A DNA stretch of 64,000 nucleotides. Origin: CAJXII01 sp965242915 (GTDB lineage: Bacteria > Campylobacterota > Campylobacteria > Campylobacterales > Arcobacteraceae). Where the stretch lies: contig CBDETN010000028.1 of the NCBI GenBank assembly GCA_965242915.1, positions 62,001 to 126,000 of the forward strand, in the 5' to 3' direction. Every line of letters starts with the position of its first letter. Position 1 is the first letter of the stretch. A model generated the notes under the pieces. That model searched no databases. It saw nothing but the letters and a program-made list of their open reading frames with translations, and was not told the DNA's origin. The position numbers and the translations under genes were made by a program. Positions 37,565 through 46,039 of the stretch are shown one piece after another.

Positions 37565-37697
37565 TAGAAATAAAGATGGGAAAATATCTTTTAAAGAAGG
37601 TCCACCACCTATGAAGGCGAATTTTGAAAGACTTGATGATGATGGGAACGAATATTTAAATGAAGAGGAGTTACAATCACTTCCACCAAGAAGATAA
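37473..37697 (+). CDS. EF-hand segment in shifted frame (probable C-terminus of the preceding gene)
   Basis: The informative part, from about 37556, reads KFDRNKDGKISFKEG and then RLDDDGNEYLNEEEL, two calcium-binding EF-hand loops with Asp, Asn and Glu at ligand positions. Its own ATG at 37473 has no clear ribosome site and overlaps the upstream gene by 92 bases, so separate translation is unlikely. The likely original product is a secreted enzyme domain followed by two EF-hands. Confidence 0.55.
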   Translation: MQRILNWILRYGHHQIKKAMQRAKIVLRKFDRNKDGKISFKEGPPPMKANFERLDDDGNEYLNEEELQSLPPRR

Positions 37698-37706
37698 AAT
37701 AAAAAA

Positions 37707-37735
37707 CCCTCACAGAAATTCTGCAAGGGCTTTTT
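37707..37735 (+). terminator. Rho-independent terminator
   Basis: CCCTCACAG and CTGCAAGGG can pair (CCCT/AGGG and CAG/CTG), followed by CTTTTT. It lies between two convergent genes and could serve the EF-hand gene. Confidence 0.6.
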
Positions 37736-37851
37736 AATATATTATGAATTTGTGTCAAAAACCAAGAGAAAACTTTTTTCTTGCAAAGGAAGTTTACTAT
37801 AGTAAACAACTGAAGCAAAAAATAGTTTTATAGTCGTGTTATTGGCACAAA

Positions 37852-38841
37852 TTAAACTCTAGCTTCTTCTCTTCGCTGTAAGTATTCCCAATCTCTATCA
37901 ACAAGTTTTTGTTTTTCAACAATAATATGTTCATATTCAGGTGTAAACAGATGTTTAAATCTAGGTTGTGCTGCCAGATAATCTCTAACAGAAACAATAT
38001 TTTTTGGTCTATAAGTAATATTTAATTCTCTACCATCAATAATTTCATACAATGGAAATACTAATGAATCAGTAGCTAAATCAGATACTTCAATTGTTTG
38101 ATGCGGTTGAAATTTCCACTCTGTTGTACAAGCTGACATTGCATTTATATAAACAGGTCCATTTGTATCAAATCCTCTTTGGATTTTTTTAATCATATCT
38201 TTCCATTTGTTTGGAGCAATTTGTGCAACATAAGGAGCACCGTGCGCAGCCATAATTGACATCATATCTTTTTTATGTTGTTTCTCTCCATAAGAATCAG
38301 ACCCTGCTGGAGTAGTTGTAGCACTGGCACCTATTGGTGTAGAAGAACTTCTTTGCCCTCCTGTGTTTGCATAAACTTCATTGTCTAAACAAACATACAT
38401 CATATTATGACCTCTTTCAAAACATCCAGAAATCCATTGGAAACCGATATCATAAGTAGCACCATCTCCACCAAAAGCTACAAATTTAGGTTCAGGTGTA
38501 TCAGCACTAATTTTACCTTTGTTTCTTAAAGCTTTATTTGCAGCTTCAACACCTGCTATAGCAGTAGAACTATTTTCAAATCCTATATGAATCCAAGAAC
38601 AATCCCAAGAAGTATGAGGATAAACAGCAGTACAAACTTCTAAACAACCCGTACTAGCACTTACAACCAAGTTATCATTAGTTGCATTTAAAATCTCTCT
38701 TACGATGATTGAGTGAGCACACCCGGGACAAAGTACATGAGCACCTTCAAATCTCTCAGCTGCCGTAGAGAAAGTTTTTAAGTTTTTAATCTCTTTATTT
38801 CCTTGTGGCATTGCTGCCCCGCCAATTAAACTACAACCCAT
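37852..38841 (-). CDS. porB: Pyruvate:ferredoxin oxidoreductase, beta subunit
   Basis: This thiamine-diphosphate-binding subunit oxidatively decarboxylates pyruvate to acetyl-CoA. I place the start at 38841 (MGCSLIGGAAMPQGN, 329 residues): AGAAGGAAGA lies just ahead and the gene follows porA by one base. The longer ORF from 38910 would overlap porA by 68 bases. Motifs are HVLCPGCAHSI (cluster-ligand Cys pair), AFGGDGATYDIGFQW (TPP-binding GDG) and CLDNEVYANTGGQRSSSTP (Asn of the TPP motif). It is the last gene of the porCDAB operon on the minus strand. Confidence 0.92.
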   Translation of the reverse strand: MGCSLIGGAAMPQGNKEIKNLKTFSTAAERFEGAHVLCPGCAHSIIVREILNATNDNLVVSASTGCLEVCTAVYPHTSWDCSWIHIGFENSSTAIAGVEAANKALRNKGKISADTPEPKFVAFGGDGATYDIGFQWISGCFERGHNMMYVCLDNEVYANTGGQRSSSTPIGASATTTPAGSDSYGEKQHKKDMMSIMAAHGAPYVAQIAPNKWKDMIKKIQRGFDTNGPVYINAMSACTTEWKFQPHQTIEVSDLATDSLVFPLYEIIDGRELNITYRPKNIVSVRDYLAAQPRFKHLFTPEYEHIIVEKQKLVDRDWEYLQRREEARV

Positions 38842-38842
38842 C

Positions 38843-40081
38843 TTATCTTCCTTCTGTATAGTATTTAAGTTCTGGACCTCGTACACCAATCCATCTTTGA
38901 ATTGCGCCATTTAGTTTTCCAGCATTTACTTCATCTTGAGCATCTTTATAAATTACCTCAAGTTCATTAACAGTCATATCTCTACCACCAAGACCATAAA
39001 TAATATTACTCATCATTGGTCTAGATTCTGTATTAATAAGAGCAGATGAAACATCTTGGAATAATTGTCCTAATTGTCCACCAGGTGCTGATCTATCCAT
39101 ACATACAATAGCTTTTGCATTTGCTAACATGGAAGCTAATTGTTCAACTCTTGTTGGTCTAAATACTCTAGGCATTAAAATACCAGCTTTGATACCTTGC
39201 TCTCTCATATTATCACAAGCAATTTGAGCAGTTTCATAAGTTGTACCCAAACATACAATTACAATATCAGCATCTTCAAGCTTGTATTGTTCAATCATAT
39301 TATATTTTCTACCGCTTAGCTTTTCAAATTCAGCAAATACTTCTTCAATAACTTTTGGAGAATTCATCATAGCATCATTTTGTTTTGCTTTATGTTCCAT
39401 ATGCCAGTCAGATTCTGTTTGAACACCGTGAGTTACAGGCTTGTCAAAATTCAACAATGAATTAACAGCTACAAATTCTCCAACAAATTTACCAGCAGCT
39501 TCATCACTTAACGGAATAACATTTTGTGCTGTATGTGATGTCATAAAACCATCTTGGTTTGATATAACAGGAAGTCTAACATCTTTATGTTCAGCAATTC
39601 TAAATGCACATAAAGTTAAATCATAAGCTTCTTGTGGATTACAAGCATCAATTGAGATCCAACCAGATTGACTAGTTAAATATAGATCTGAATGGTCACC
39701 ATTTACATTTAATGGAGCTGCAAGAGCTCTATTTATTAAACATAAAACAACTGGTAATCTCATTCCAGATGCTTGATACAAAGTTTCAATCATAAGTGCT
39801 AAACCTTGAGATGCTGTTGCAGTTGCTGCTCTAGCTCCCGCCGCACTTGCCCCTATACATCCCGACATTGCAGCATGTTCAGATTCAACCATAACAATCT
39901 CACCATCTACATAACCATTTGCATGTAAAGTTGCATACCCCTCAACAGTTCCTGTTGATGGTGTAATAGGATATGCAGCCATTACATCAACGCCAGCTTG
40001 TCTTAAAGCTTGAGCATTACTAGCATTTCCATCCCAAATTTCAACAGCATTTAATTCCATTGTTTTTTTATTTTGTGCCAT
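38843..40081 (-). CDS. porA: Pyruvate:ferredoxin oxidoreductase, alpha subunit
   Basis: This 412-residue subunit shows AYPITPSTGTVEGYA near residue 36, MVESEHAAMSGCIGASAAGA around 64 and TATASQGLALM around 90. The C-terminal transketolase-like part holds ADIVIVCLGTTYETAQIA and RPTRVEQLASML. Length is normal. It lies 3 bases after porD and directly before porB. Confidence 0.92.
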   Translation of the reverse strand: MAQNKKTMELNAVEIWDGNASNAQALRQAGVDVMAAYPITPSTGTVEGYATLHANGYVDGEIVMVESEHAAMSGCIGASAAGARAATATASQGLALMIETLYQASGMRLPVVLCLINRALAAPLNVNGDHSDLYLTSQSGWISIDACNPQEAYDLTLCAFRIAEHKDVRLPVISNQDGFMTSHTAQNVIPLSDEAAGKFVGEFVAVNSLLNFDKPVTHGVQTESDWHMEHKAKQNDAMMNSPKVIEEVFAEFEKLSGRKYNMIEQYKLEDADIVIVCLGTTYETAQIACDNMREQGIKAGILMPRVFRPTRVEQLASMLANAKAIVCMDRSAPGGQLGQLFQDVSSALINTESRPMMSNIIYGLGGRDMTVNELEVIYKDAQDEVNAGKLNGAIQRWIGVRGPELKYYTEGR

Positions 40082-40084
40082 AAA

Positions 40085-40552
40085 TTACTCTCCTTTTTTT
40101 TTCGATGTTTTCTGTGGCCATTGGTTCAGAGCATCTTCATTTTTAACTTGTTCATTGAACATTACAAGTGATTTTGGATTTGTCGGACAAACTTCCGAAC
40201 AAATTCCACAACCTTTACAGTGATCATAATCAATCCCTACCATCTCTTTATCTCTTGAGATAATAGAAGTATCTGGACAATATAACCAACAATTTTGACA
40301 ATCTATACAAAGGTCTAAATTCCAAACTGGTTTTACAACTCTCCAATCACCTACATATTTATTCATAGAGTTTGTTTCTGCAATATCTCTATTTTCTGGT
40401 TGAACATTAACAACAGTATGGTCAATATCTCCATTGAAAGAATAAACAGCAGCTCCTGGAACTAACTCATCCCAACCTTTATTCCAAATAGAATTTTCAA
40501 AGGTATCCGTACTTCTATATAAATTAGTTACTACTTCATTTCGTTGTGCCAT
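40085..40552 (-). CDS. porD: Pyruvate:ferredoxin oxidoreductase, delta (ferredoxin) subunit
   Basis: This 155-residue subunit has two 4Fe-4S binding motifs: CIDCQNCWLYCPD and CKGCGICSEVCPTNP. It passes electrons from the thiamine centre to ferredoxin or flavodoxin. The N-terminal extension of about 70 residues before the clusters is typical for Campylobacterota. It sits in order gamma-delta-alpha-beta, 9 bases after porC. Confidence 0.92.
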   Translation of the reverse strand: MAQRNEVVTNLYRSTDTFENSIWNKGWDELVPGAAVYSFNGDIDHTVVNVQPENRDIAETNSMNKYVGDWRVVKPVWNLDLCIDCQNCWLYCPDTSIISRDKEMVGIDYDHCKGCGICSEVCPTNPKSLVMFNEQVKNEDALNQWPQKTSKKKGE

Positions 40553-40561
40553 ATTTAACTC

Positions 40562-41125
40562 CTATTCCACTTCATCGTAAGCTCGCTGAATAGCAAGCAT
40601 ATTTGCATCAATAATTTTTTGAGGAAGTTTTGCCAATACTGATTTCATAGAATTTTTAAAATATTCGATATCAAACATTCCACTAACTTTCATAAATGCT
40701 CCAAGTACTGGTGTATTTGGAATTGGGCGACCTATAGTTTCTTGTGCAATTTTAAAACAATCAACAACAAATACTCTATCTTCAATACCTTGAAGCGCAG
40801 GAATTAATTCAATTAATTCTGACTTACCAAGGTGAGAAGTAATTATATACTTTGTAGTATCTTTCCCATGTTGAGTAATATCATCTGTAAAAGCCAATCC
40901 TGGATCAATTACAAATACATAATCAGGATGCATATATTTTTCATGATTTAAAATTTGTTTATCATCAATTCTGTTATAAGCAGTCATTGATGCACCTCTT
41001 TTTGCAGAACCATAAAAAGCAAATGCTTGTACTTGCTTTCCTGTTTCAGCAACAACAGAACCTAACCCTTTAGCTCCTGTTACGGCACCTTGACCTGCAC
41101 GACTGTGCCATCTAATTTCTAGCAT
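40562..41125 (-). CDS. porC: Pyruvate:ferredoxin oxidoreductase, gamma subunit
   Basis: This 187-residue subunit has the motif EIRWHSRAGQGAVTGAKGLG at the start, FYGSAKRGASMTAYNRID around 38 and the ending FMKVSGMFDIEYFK. The subunit contributes to CoA binding in this enzyme class. It is the first gene of the operon; AGGAGAAACT precedes its ATG. Confidence 0.92.
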   Translation of the reverse strand: MLEIRWHSRAGQGAVTGAKGLGSVVAETGKQVQAFAFYGSAKRGASMTAYNRIDDKQILNHEKYMHPDYVFVIDPGLAFTDDITQHGKDTTKYIITSHLGKSELIELIPALQGIEDRVFVVDCFKIAQETIGRPIPNTPVLGAFMKVSGMFDIEYFKNSMKSVLAKLPQKIIDANMLAIQRAYDEVE

Positions 41126-41201
41126 AGTTTCTCCTATTTTTTATAGTGTTTTTTAGGCACTGATAATTGTGTGCATTTATTTTAAAGAAATACAACTTAT
41201 A

Positions 41202-41858
41202 TTATGCTTTAAAATTAGTGTTTTTTATCATTTTTACAGCTTCTAATGAATCCGTAACAATATTGTCCGTATATTTCAATAAGTCATCCTTCTTACCATA
41301 ACCGCAAAGCACCGCTACACTACTAATTCCAGCTTCTTTCCCTGCAATAATATCAAGTTTTGTATCACCAATAATAAATATATTTTTATGTGGTTTCAGT
41401 TTCATATTAACTAAACATTTTAAAACAGGTTCCGGGTGTGGTTTTGGATTTTCCACCTCTTGTCTTCCAATGATAGTTTCAAAATGATGCATCACTCCAA
41501 GATGTTCAAGCAAAGGTATGGTATATGCAGTTGTTTTTGTAGTTACAATTGCTAATCTTGCAAAAGTTGAAGCTAGTTTTATAGATTCAATAGCATTTGG
41601 TAAAAGCGTAGTTTGGGCTTTTGATATTTTTCTATACTTTTTTTTATATGATGTTACAAAATCCAATACTAAATCTTTAGCAACTCCCAAATTTGCATAC
41701 ATTACATCCAAAGGATAACCGATCTCATTTTTTATATCTTCATCATCGCCGTTAAATTCAAAATTCAACTCTTTAAATGAATGATAAAAACATCCCACAA
41801 TTGCATCTGTACTATCTATTAAAGTACCGTCTAAATCAAACAATATTACTTTGTCCAT
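41202..41858 (-). CDS. HAD-family phosphatase, phosphoglycolate phosphatase-like
   Basis: This 218-residue HAD hydrolase has motif I ILFDLDGTLIDST (nucleophile and acid Asp), motif II AIVTTKT (Thr), motif III at ENPKPHPEPV (Lys), and motif IV IFIIGDTKLDIIAGKEAG. The helical cap between residues 15 and 80 places it with Gph/PGP-type enzymes that remove phosphate from 2-phosphoglycolate or nucleotides. Substrate is not certain. It lies 10 bases downstream of the peptide-binding protein gene. Confidence 0.82.
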   Translation of the reverse strand: MDKVILFDLDGTLIDSTDAIVGCFYHSFKELNFEFNGDDEDIKNEIGYPLDVMYANLGVAKDLVLDFVTSYKKKYRKISKAQTTLLPNAIESIKLASTFARLAIVTTKTTAYTIPLLEHLGVMHHFETIIGRQEVENPKPHPEPVLKCLVNMKLKPHKNIFIIGDTKLDIIAGKEAGISSVAVLCGYGKKDDLLKYTDNIVTDSLEAVKMIKNTNFKA

Positions 41859-41868
41859 TTTTTTCCTT

Positions 41869-43368
41869 TTATTCTTTAATCCAATCTTTTTGATTATGTG
41901 TTACACCTATTAAAGTATCAGATACATTTTTTATTTTGTCATTTACCACTGTTATTGAATTTGGAATATATAAGAAAAGATATGGAAAATCATTACTGAT
42001 CCTGACAAATATCTCTTTGTATATTTTACTCAAGTTGTTTTTATCAATAGTAACAGCACCCTCTTCTATTAAATTATCTACTTTTTCATTTGAATAACCA
42101 ACTAAATTAAAGCCGCCTTTTTTATCACTTTTACTATGCCAAAGTGGTTGAGCATCGGGCATAAGTGCCAATCCCCATCCTAAAATAATAGCATCAAAAT
42201 TTCTTGGGTGTACAATAGTATTTAAAAAAGCCTGCCACTCCATAACTCTTATTTTCATTTTTACACCAACTTTTGAGAGCTGATATTGTAAAATTTCAGC
42301 TGCATTTACCCGTATTGAATTATTTGCATTTGTAATTACTTGAAATTCAAATGGATTATTTTCATCGTATCCCATCTCTTTTAAAAGTCTTTTTGCTTTT
42401 TGTATATTTTGAATTGGACTTTTGACATCCTTATTAAATGCAAAAGTGTCAGGCAAAAACGGTCCTGTACAAACTTTAGCATGACCAAAAAACAAAACAT
42501 CAACCATCTCTTGTCTGTTGATAGCCAAACTTAATGCTTTTCGTATTCTTATATCTTTAAATTTTTCACCTTTTAAATTAAACCCTAAATAGGTATATCC
42601 AAAACTGGGCTTTTCAAATATTTTAAAATCTTTTTTAAATTTATCATTGATTTGTCTATCTATTTGAATAGGGGTGAGTCCTCCGATATCCAGCTGTTGT
42701 TGTTTTAATGTATAAAATGCTGTTGTAGTATCCGGAATAAATTTATATGATATTTTATCTATTTTAGTCCGCCCGTCAAAATAATCATCATAAGCTGTCA
42801 AAACAATATCAGATGAGATACTTAACGATTCAAGTTTATAAGAGCCTGTTCCTACTGGATTTTTATTAAACTTACTTGTCATTAAATTTTTTTCATCTTT
42901 AAGTAAATGTTTAGGCAAAAGTCCAGTCAGCCAAATCTCCAAAGCTTTAAAATACGGCTGCTTATAATTTATCTCTAAAGTAAATTTATCTAGTTTTTTA
43001 ACACTTAGAACTTTATCAAAACTACTTTTGGTTGGAGTAAAAACTTTTGGAGAATTAATCATATTAAATGTAAATATTACATCATCTGCTGTAAAAATAT
43101 ATCCATCATGCCATTTAATATTTTCCTTTATTTTAACTATTAATTTTGTAGGAGTTTTAAAATGATAACTTTTTGCCAAATCACAAACTACATTGCCATC
43201 TTTGTCATATTTAAAAAGACCGTTAAATATCCATTGAGTTATCTCACTGCTGGCACTGTCTGTTGAAAGAATAGGATTTATTCTACTTGGATTTGATGAT
43301 ATGGAAAGATTTAGCGTAGATGCGTAAATAGATGATAAAAAAAAAGATAAAAATATTAAAAGTCGCAT
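41869..43368 (-). CDS. Peptide/nickel-type ABC transporter substrate-binding protein
   Basis: I choose the start at 43368 (MRLLIFLSFFLSSIYAS), because it gives a proper signal peptide. The longer ORF from 43536 passes through the rpsI terminator and overlaps rpsI. The mature protein (about 480 residues) is an SBP_bac_5 periplasmic binding protein: NPILSTDSASSEITQWIFNG, KWHDGYIFTADDVIFTFNMI, FKDIRIRKALSLAINRQEMV and DAIILGWGLALMPDA. It likely binds oligopeptides or a chelated metal. Permease and ATPase genes are not adjacent. Confidence 0.85.
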   Translation of the reverse strand: MRLLIFLSFFLSSIYASTLNLSISSNPSRINPILSTDSASSEITQWIFNGLFKYDKDGNVVCDLAKSYHFKTPTKLIVKIKENIKWHDGYIFTADDVIFTFNMINSPKVFTPTKSSFDKVLSVKKLDKFTLEINYKQPYFKALEIWLTGLLPKHLLKDEKNLMTSKFNKNPVGTGSYKLESLSISSDIVLTAYDDYFDGRTKIDKISYKFIPDTTTAFYTLKQQQLDIGGLTPIQIDRQINDKFKKDFKIFEKPSFGYTYLGFNLKGEKFKDIRIRKALSLAINRQEMVDVLFFGHAKVCTGPFLPDTFAFNKDVKSPIQNIQKAKRLLKEMGYDENNPFEFQVITNANNSIRVNAAEILQYQLSKVGVKMKIRVMEWQAFLNTIVHPRNFDAIILGWGLALMPDAQPLWHSKSDKKGGFNLVGYSNEKVDNLIEEGAVTIDKNNLSKIYKEIFVRISNDFPYLFLYIPNSITVVNDKIKNVSDTLIGVTHNQKDWIKE

Positions 43369-43384
43369 AATGAATTGTACATAA

Positions 43385-43418
43385 AAAAAGCTGAAAAGAT
43401 TTCTCTTTTCAGCTTTTT
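43385..43418 (-). terminator. Terminator after rpsI
   Basis: A near-perfect palindrome, AAAAAGCTGAAAAGA and TCTTTTCAGCTTTTT, lies around a 4-base loop with T runs on both strands. It follows the ribosomal gene and precedes the substrate-binding protein gene. Confidence 0.8.
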
Positions 43419-43462
43419 GTAGATAATTATTTTGCCATTTGGCAAAGAATAAATAATATAAA

Positions 43463-43852
43463 TTATCTTTTTGAGAATTGAGGAGATCTTCTCGCTTTTC
43501 TTCGTCCCGGCTTTTTTCTTTCCACGATTCTTGCATCTCTTGTCATTAAACCATAAGGCTTAAGAACTGCTCTAAATGTTTCATCAAACTCAACTAAAGC
43601 TTTTGAAATACCATGTCTTAAAGCATCAGCTTGTGCAGAATATCCACCACTAAGAGTTTTAGCTACGATATTTACAGATTCTAATTGCTTAGTAACTTCT
43701 AAAGGAACTCTTACTCTTTTTTTAATAGCTTCGTGTCCACCTAACCAGATGTCTAAAGGTTGACCATTTACTGTAATCTCACCTTTACCAGCTTCTAACC
43801 ATACTTTAGCTATTGCTGTTTTTCTTTTTCCTGTTGCATATACTTTTGCCAT
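43463..43852 (-). CDS. rpsI: Ribosomal protein S9
   Basis: The 129-residue protein begins MAKVYATGKRKTAIAKVWLE and ends MTRDARIVERKKPGRRKARR then SPQFSKR, the conserved basic tail that reaches the P-site tRNA. Length is normal. It follows rplM by 2 bases, the standard pair. Confidence 0.97.
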   Translation of the reverse strand: MAKVYATGKRKTAIAKVWLEAGKGEITVNGQPLDIWLGGHEAIKKRVRVPLEVTKQLESVNIVAKTLSGGYSAQADALRHGISKALVEFDETFRAVLKPYGLMTRDARIVERKKPGRRKARRSPQFSKR

Positions 43853-43854
43853 AA

Positions 43855-44280
43855 TTACGCTCCCTTAACTTGTGCAGTGTGAGGATGATCAGCACCTGCA
43901 TATACTTTTAAATTTTTAAGCATTTTTGCACCCAATTTTGTTTTAGGAAGCATACCTCTAGTAGCTAGTCTAAATAATTTTTCTGGATTATTTTCTAACA
44001 TATCTGACATTTTGTGTGTTTTTGTAGAACCAAAATAACCTGAATGACTAAAGTATTCTTTGTCTTCCATTTTCTTACCTGTAAACTTTGCTTCTGTAGC
44101 ATTGATAATAATAACATTATCTCCACAATCAACATTTGGTGTAAAGAAAGGTTTATTTTTACCTCTTAAAATTGTTGCAACTTCTGTGATAATTCTACCA
44201 AATGTTCTACCAGATGCATCAATTACGATCCAGTCTTTTTTAACATCAGCTTGATTTATCATTTTTGTAAATTTGCTCAT
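43855..44280 (-). CDS. rplM: Ribosomal protein L13
   Basis: The 141-residue protein has WIVIDASGRTFGRIITEVAT, FFTPNVDCGDNVIIINA and RGMLPKTKLGAKMLKNLKVY, ending with YAGADHPHTAQ. GAAGGAGACAAG precedes the ATG. It is the first gene of rplM-rpsI; a TATTAT-like -10 box lies about 30 bases upstream. Confidence 0.97.
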   Translation of the reverse strand: MSKFTKMINQADVKKDWIVIDASGRTFGRIITEVATILRGKNKPFFTPNVDCGDNVIIINATEAKFTGKKMEDKEYFSHSGYFGSTKTHKMSDMLENNPEKLFRLATRGMLPKTKLGAKMLKNLKVYAGADHPHTAQVKGA

Positions 44281-44424
44281 GACTTGTCTCCTTCTATAAA
44301 TTAAGTTCGGAATAATAGCAGGGTTTCCTTAAGAGGAGCTGAATTTAAGTTTAAATTAATCATAGTTTAAATACAAGTTGTTATAAACATCATAAAATAT
44401 GAAATACTTTTATATATTTTAATG

Positions 44425-44430
44425 TATAAT
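44425..44430 (+). promoter_or_regulatory. -10 box six bases from a start codon
   Basis: TATAAT at 44425-44430 is followed after 6 bases by ATG at 44437. Transcription would begin at or next to the A of ATG, suggesting a leaderless mRNA. The gene at 48616 has the same layout. Confidence 0.5.
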
Positions 44431-44436
44431 CACTTC

Positions 44437-45615
44437 ATGTTTAATAAAGAATTCCTAAAAACCTTAACAGTAATGTATGTAGAAGATGATACCAGTATTA
44501 GAGAATCTCTTGGAGCTATACTTCAAAAAGTATTTAAAAAAGTCATACTGTGTATTGATGGTCAAGATGGTATTGACCAGTTTACATCATATACTAAGAC
44601 CCAAGGCGGTGAAATAGATGCAATTATTGCTGACATTAATATGCCAAAGAAAAGTGGATTAGAGATGCTTGCGGACATTAGGAAGCTTGATAGTGATATC
44701 CCTGCTATTTTCACAACAGCACATGGTGAAGCAAATTTTTTAATGGAAGCAATTAAATTAAATGTATCATATTACGCTTTAAAGCCAATCAATACACCGC
44801 TGCTGTTAGAAAATATACAAAAATTCTGCTTGTCAAAACATCAACAAAAATTAATTCTAAAAAAAGAAAAAGAATTATCAGCTTATATTGATATTATTGA
44901 TAATGTGGCAACTATAGTAAAGATTGATACTGACGGTGTTTTTATTGATGTCAATGAACAGTTTTGTGAAGTTTCTTCATATACAAAAGAAGAGATGATA
45001 GGACAAAATATTACAAGTATTACACATCCTGATATATTGGCTTCCACATACAAAGATATGTATAAAACAATAACCTCTGGTCAAAATTGGGAAGGTTTAT
45101 ATAAGTGTATTGATAAAAACAAAGAATTCTTTTATTTGCGATTATCAGCAATACCTGAATTTGATGATAGTTCAAATGAGATGAAAGGGTGTGTTTTTAT
45201 TGGATTTATTGCCACTGAGGATGAACAAGAGAAACGAGATACGATGCAAAAAGTGCGTCAAAACATTATTGATCAAAAGAAGAGAGAAACACAACTAAAT
45301 AATAGAATTAAAATATTAGAAGCTAAGCAAAATAGACCGGCACCTCAGCCTTTAGTTGATATAAGTTTTATTCAAGGCACCTTGGAAAAATGTAAAATAA
45401 AGAATGTTAAATTATTAAATCAAATTAAACATTATGAAAAAGGTATTGCAACACTAGAGCATAGACTATCAACTATTGCCGAGGCTGAAATATCTAAACG
45501 ACAAGACCTTATGGAAAGAAATAAAATTTTACAGAAAGAAAAATCAACACTACAAGAAAGTTTAATTTCTACAAAAAATCAACTTAATAAATATGAAAAG
45601 AAGAAGAAAAGATGA
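44437..45615 (+). CDS. Response regulator with receiver, PAS and coiled-coil domains
   Basis: I start it at 44437 (MFNKEFLKTLTVMYVEDDTS, 392 residues) because the upstream ATG at 44422 overlaps the TATAAT box. Receiver domain, residues 8-130: acidic pair VEDD, phosphate acceptor Asp66 in IIADINMPKKSG, Thr in IFTTAHG and Lys in YALKPIN. A PAS domain follows at about 145-265 (VFIDVNEQFCEVSSYTKEEM, GQNWEGLYKC). A coiled coil runs to the end. There is no output DNA-binding or enzymatic domain, so it probably works by protein contact. It overlaps the next gene by 4 bases. Confidence 0.8.
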   Translation: MFNKEFLKTLTVMYVEDDTSIRESLGAILQKVFKKVILCIDGQDGIDQFTSYTKTQGGEIDAIIADINMPKKSGLEMLADIRKLDSDIPAIFTTAHGEANFLMEAIKLNVSYYALKPINTPLLLENIQKFCLSKHQQKLILKKEKELSAYIDIIDNVATIVKIDTDGVFIDVNEQFCEVSSYTKEEMIGQNITSITHPDILASTYKDMYKTITSGQNWEGLYKCIDKNKEFFYLRLSAIPEFDDSSNEMKGCVFIGFIATEDEQEKRDTMQKVRQNIIDQKKRETQLNNRIKILEAKQNRPAPQPLVDISFIQGTLEKCKIKNVKLLNQIKHYEKGIATLEHRLSTIAEAEISKRQDLMERNKILQKEKSTLQESLISTKNQLNKYEKKKKR

Positions 45616-45896
45616 CATTTATAGATTTTAAAAAGTTTCTTTTAGATGCAGATATCACCTTACCAAAGTTTGCAAATTTAATTAAAGTGAGTGATAAAAA
45701 TATTCAATCATATAAAAACAAAGGTGAAGTTCCCAATACTATTGCTGTAATAGCTAAATCATTTGCTCTTATGACTGCTAAAGAGATTAATTATAAAGAT
45801 CATATTAAAGAGCTAAATCTAAAGAAAAAGAAAAAAGAAGGCTCTGGTTTTTCATCAAAAAAAGACCAACCCACTACTATAACTAAAACCACATAG
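45612..45896 (+). CDS. Small HTH-like protein, coupled to the response regulator
   Basis: This 94-residue protein begins MTFIDFKKFLLDADITLPKF. Residues 17-55 (PKFANLIKVSDKNIQSYKNK then GEVPNTIAVIAKSFALM) look like a helix-turn-helix of the XRE kind, though weak. The tail is Lys-rich and disordered. ATGA overlap with the preceding gene implies translational coupling and a shared task. No family name is offered. Confidence 0.6.
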   Translation: MTFIDFKKFLLDADITLPKFANLIKVSDKNIQSYKNKGEVPNTIAVIAKSFALMTAKEINYKDHIKELNLKKKKKEGSGFSSKKDQPTTITKTT

Positions 45897-46039
45897 ATTT
45901 TTAAATTTAATAGTAATATAATATAGACTTTCTATATATTTACATATCTTTTACTACAATTACATATAAGTTTTCAAAGCTCTGGCTAATCAATTTAATT
46001 ATAAAATCACAACTAATATAAAATAAGCAGGTTTCGTAA

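Noticed and set aside
38843..38910. Longer porB start overlapping porA by 68 bases
   Set aside because: The Met at 38841 has a good ribosome site, leaves one base after porA and matches family length.
43369..43536. Extended N-terminus of the peptide-binding protein
   Set aside because: It would include the rpsI terminator and part of rpsI, and would bury the signal peptide.
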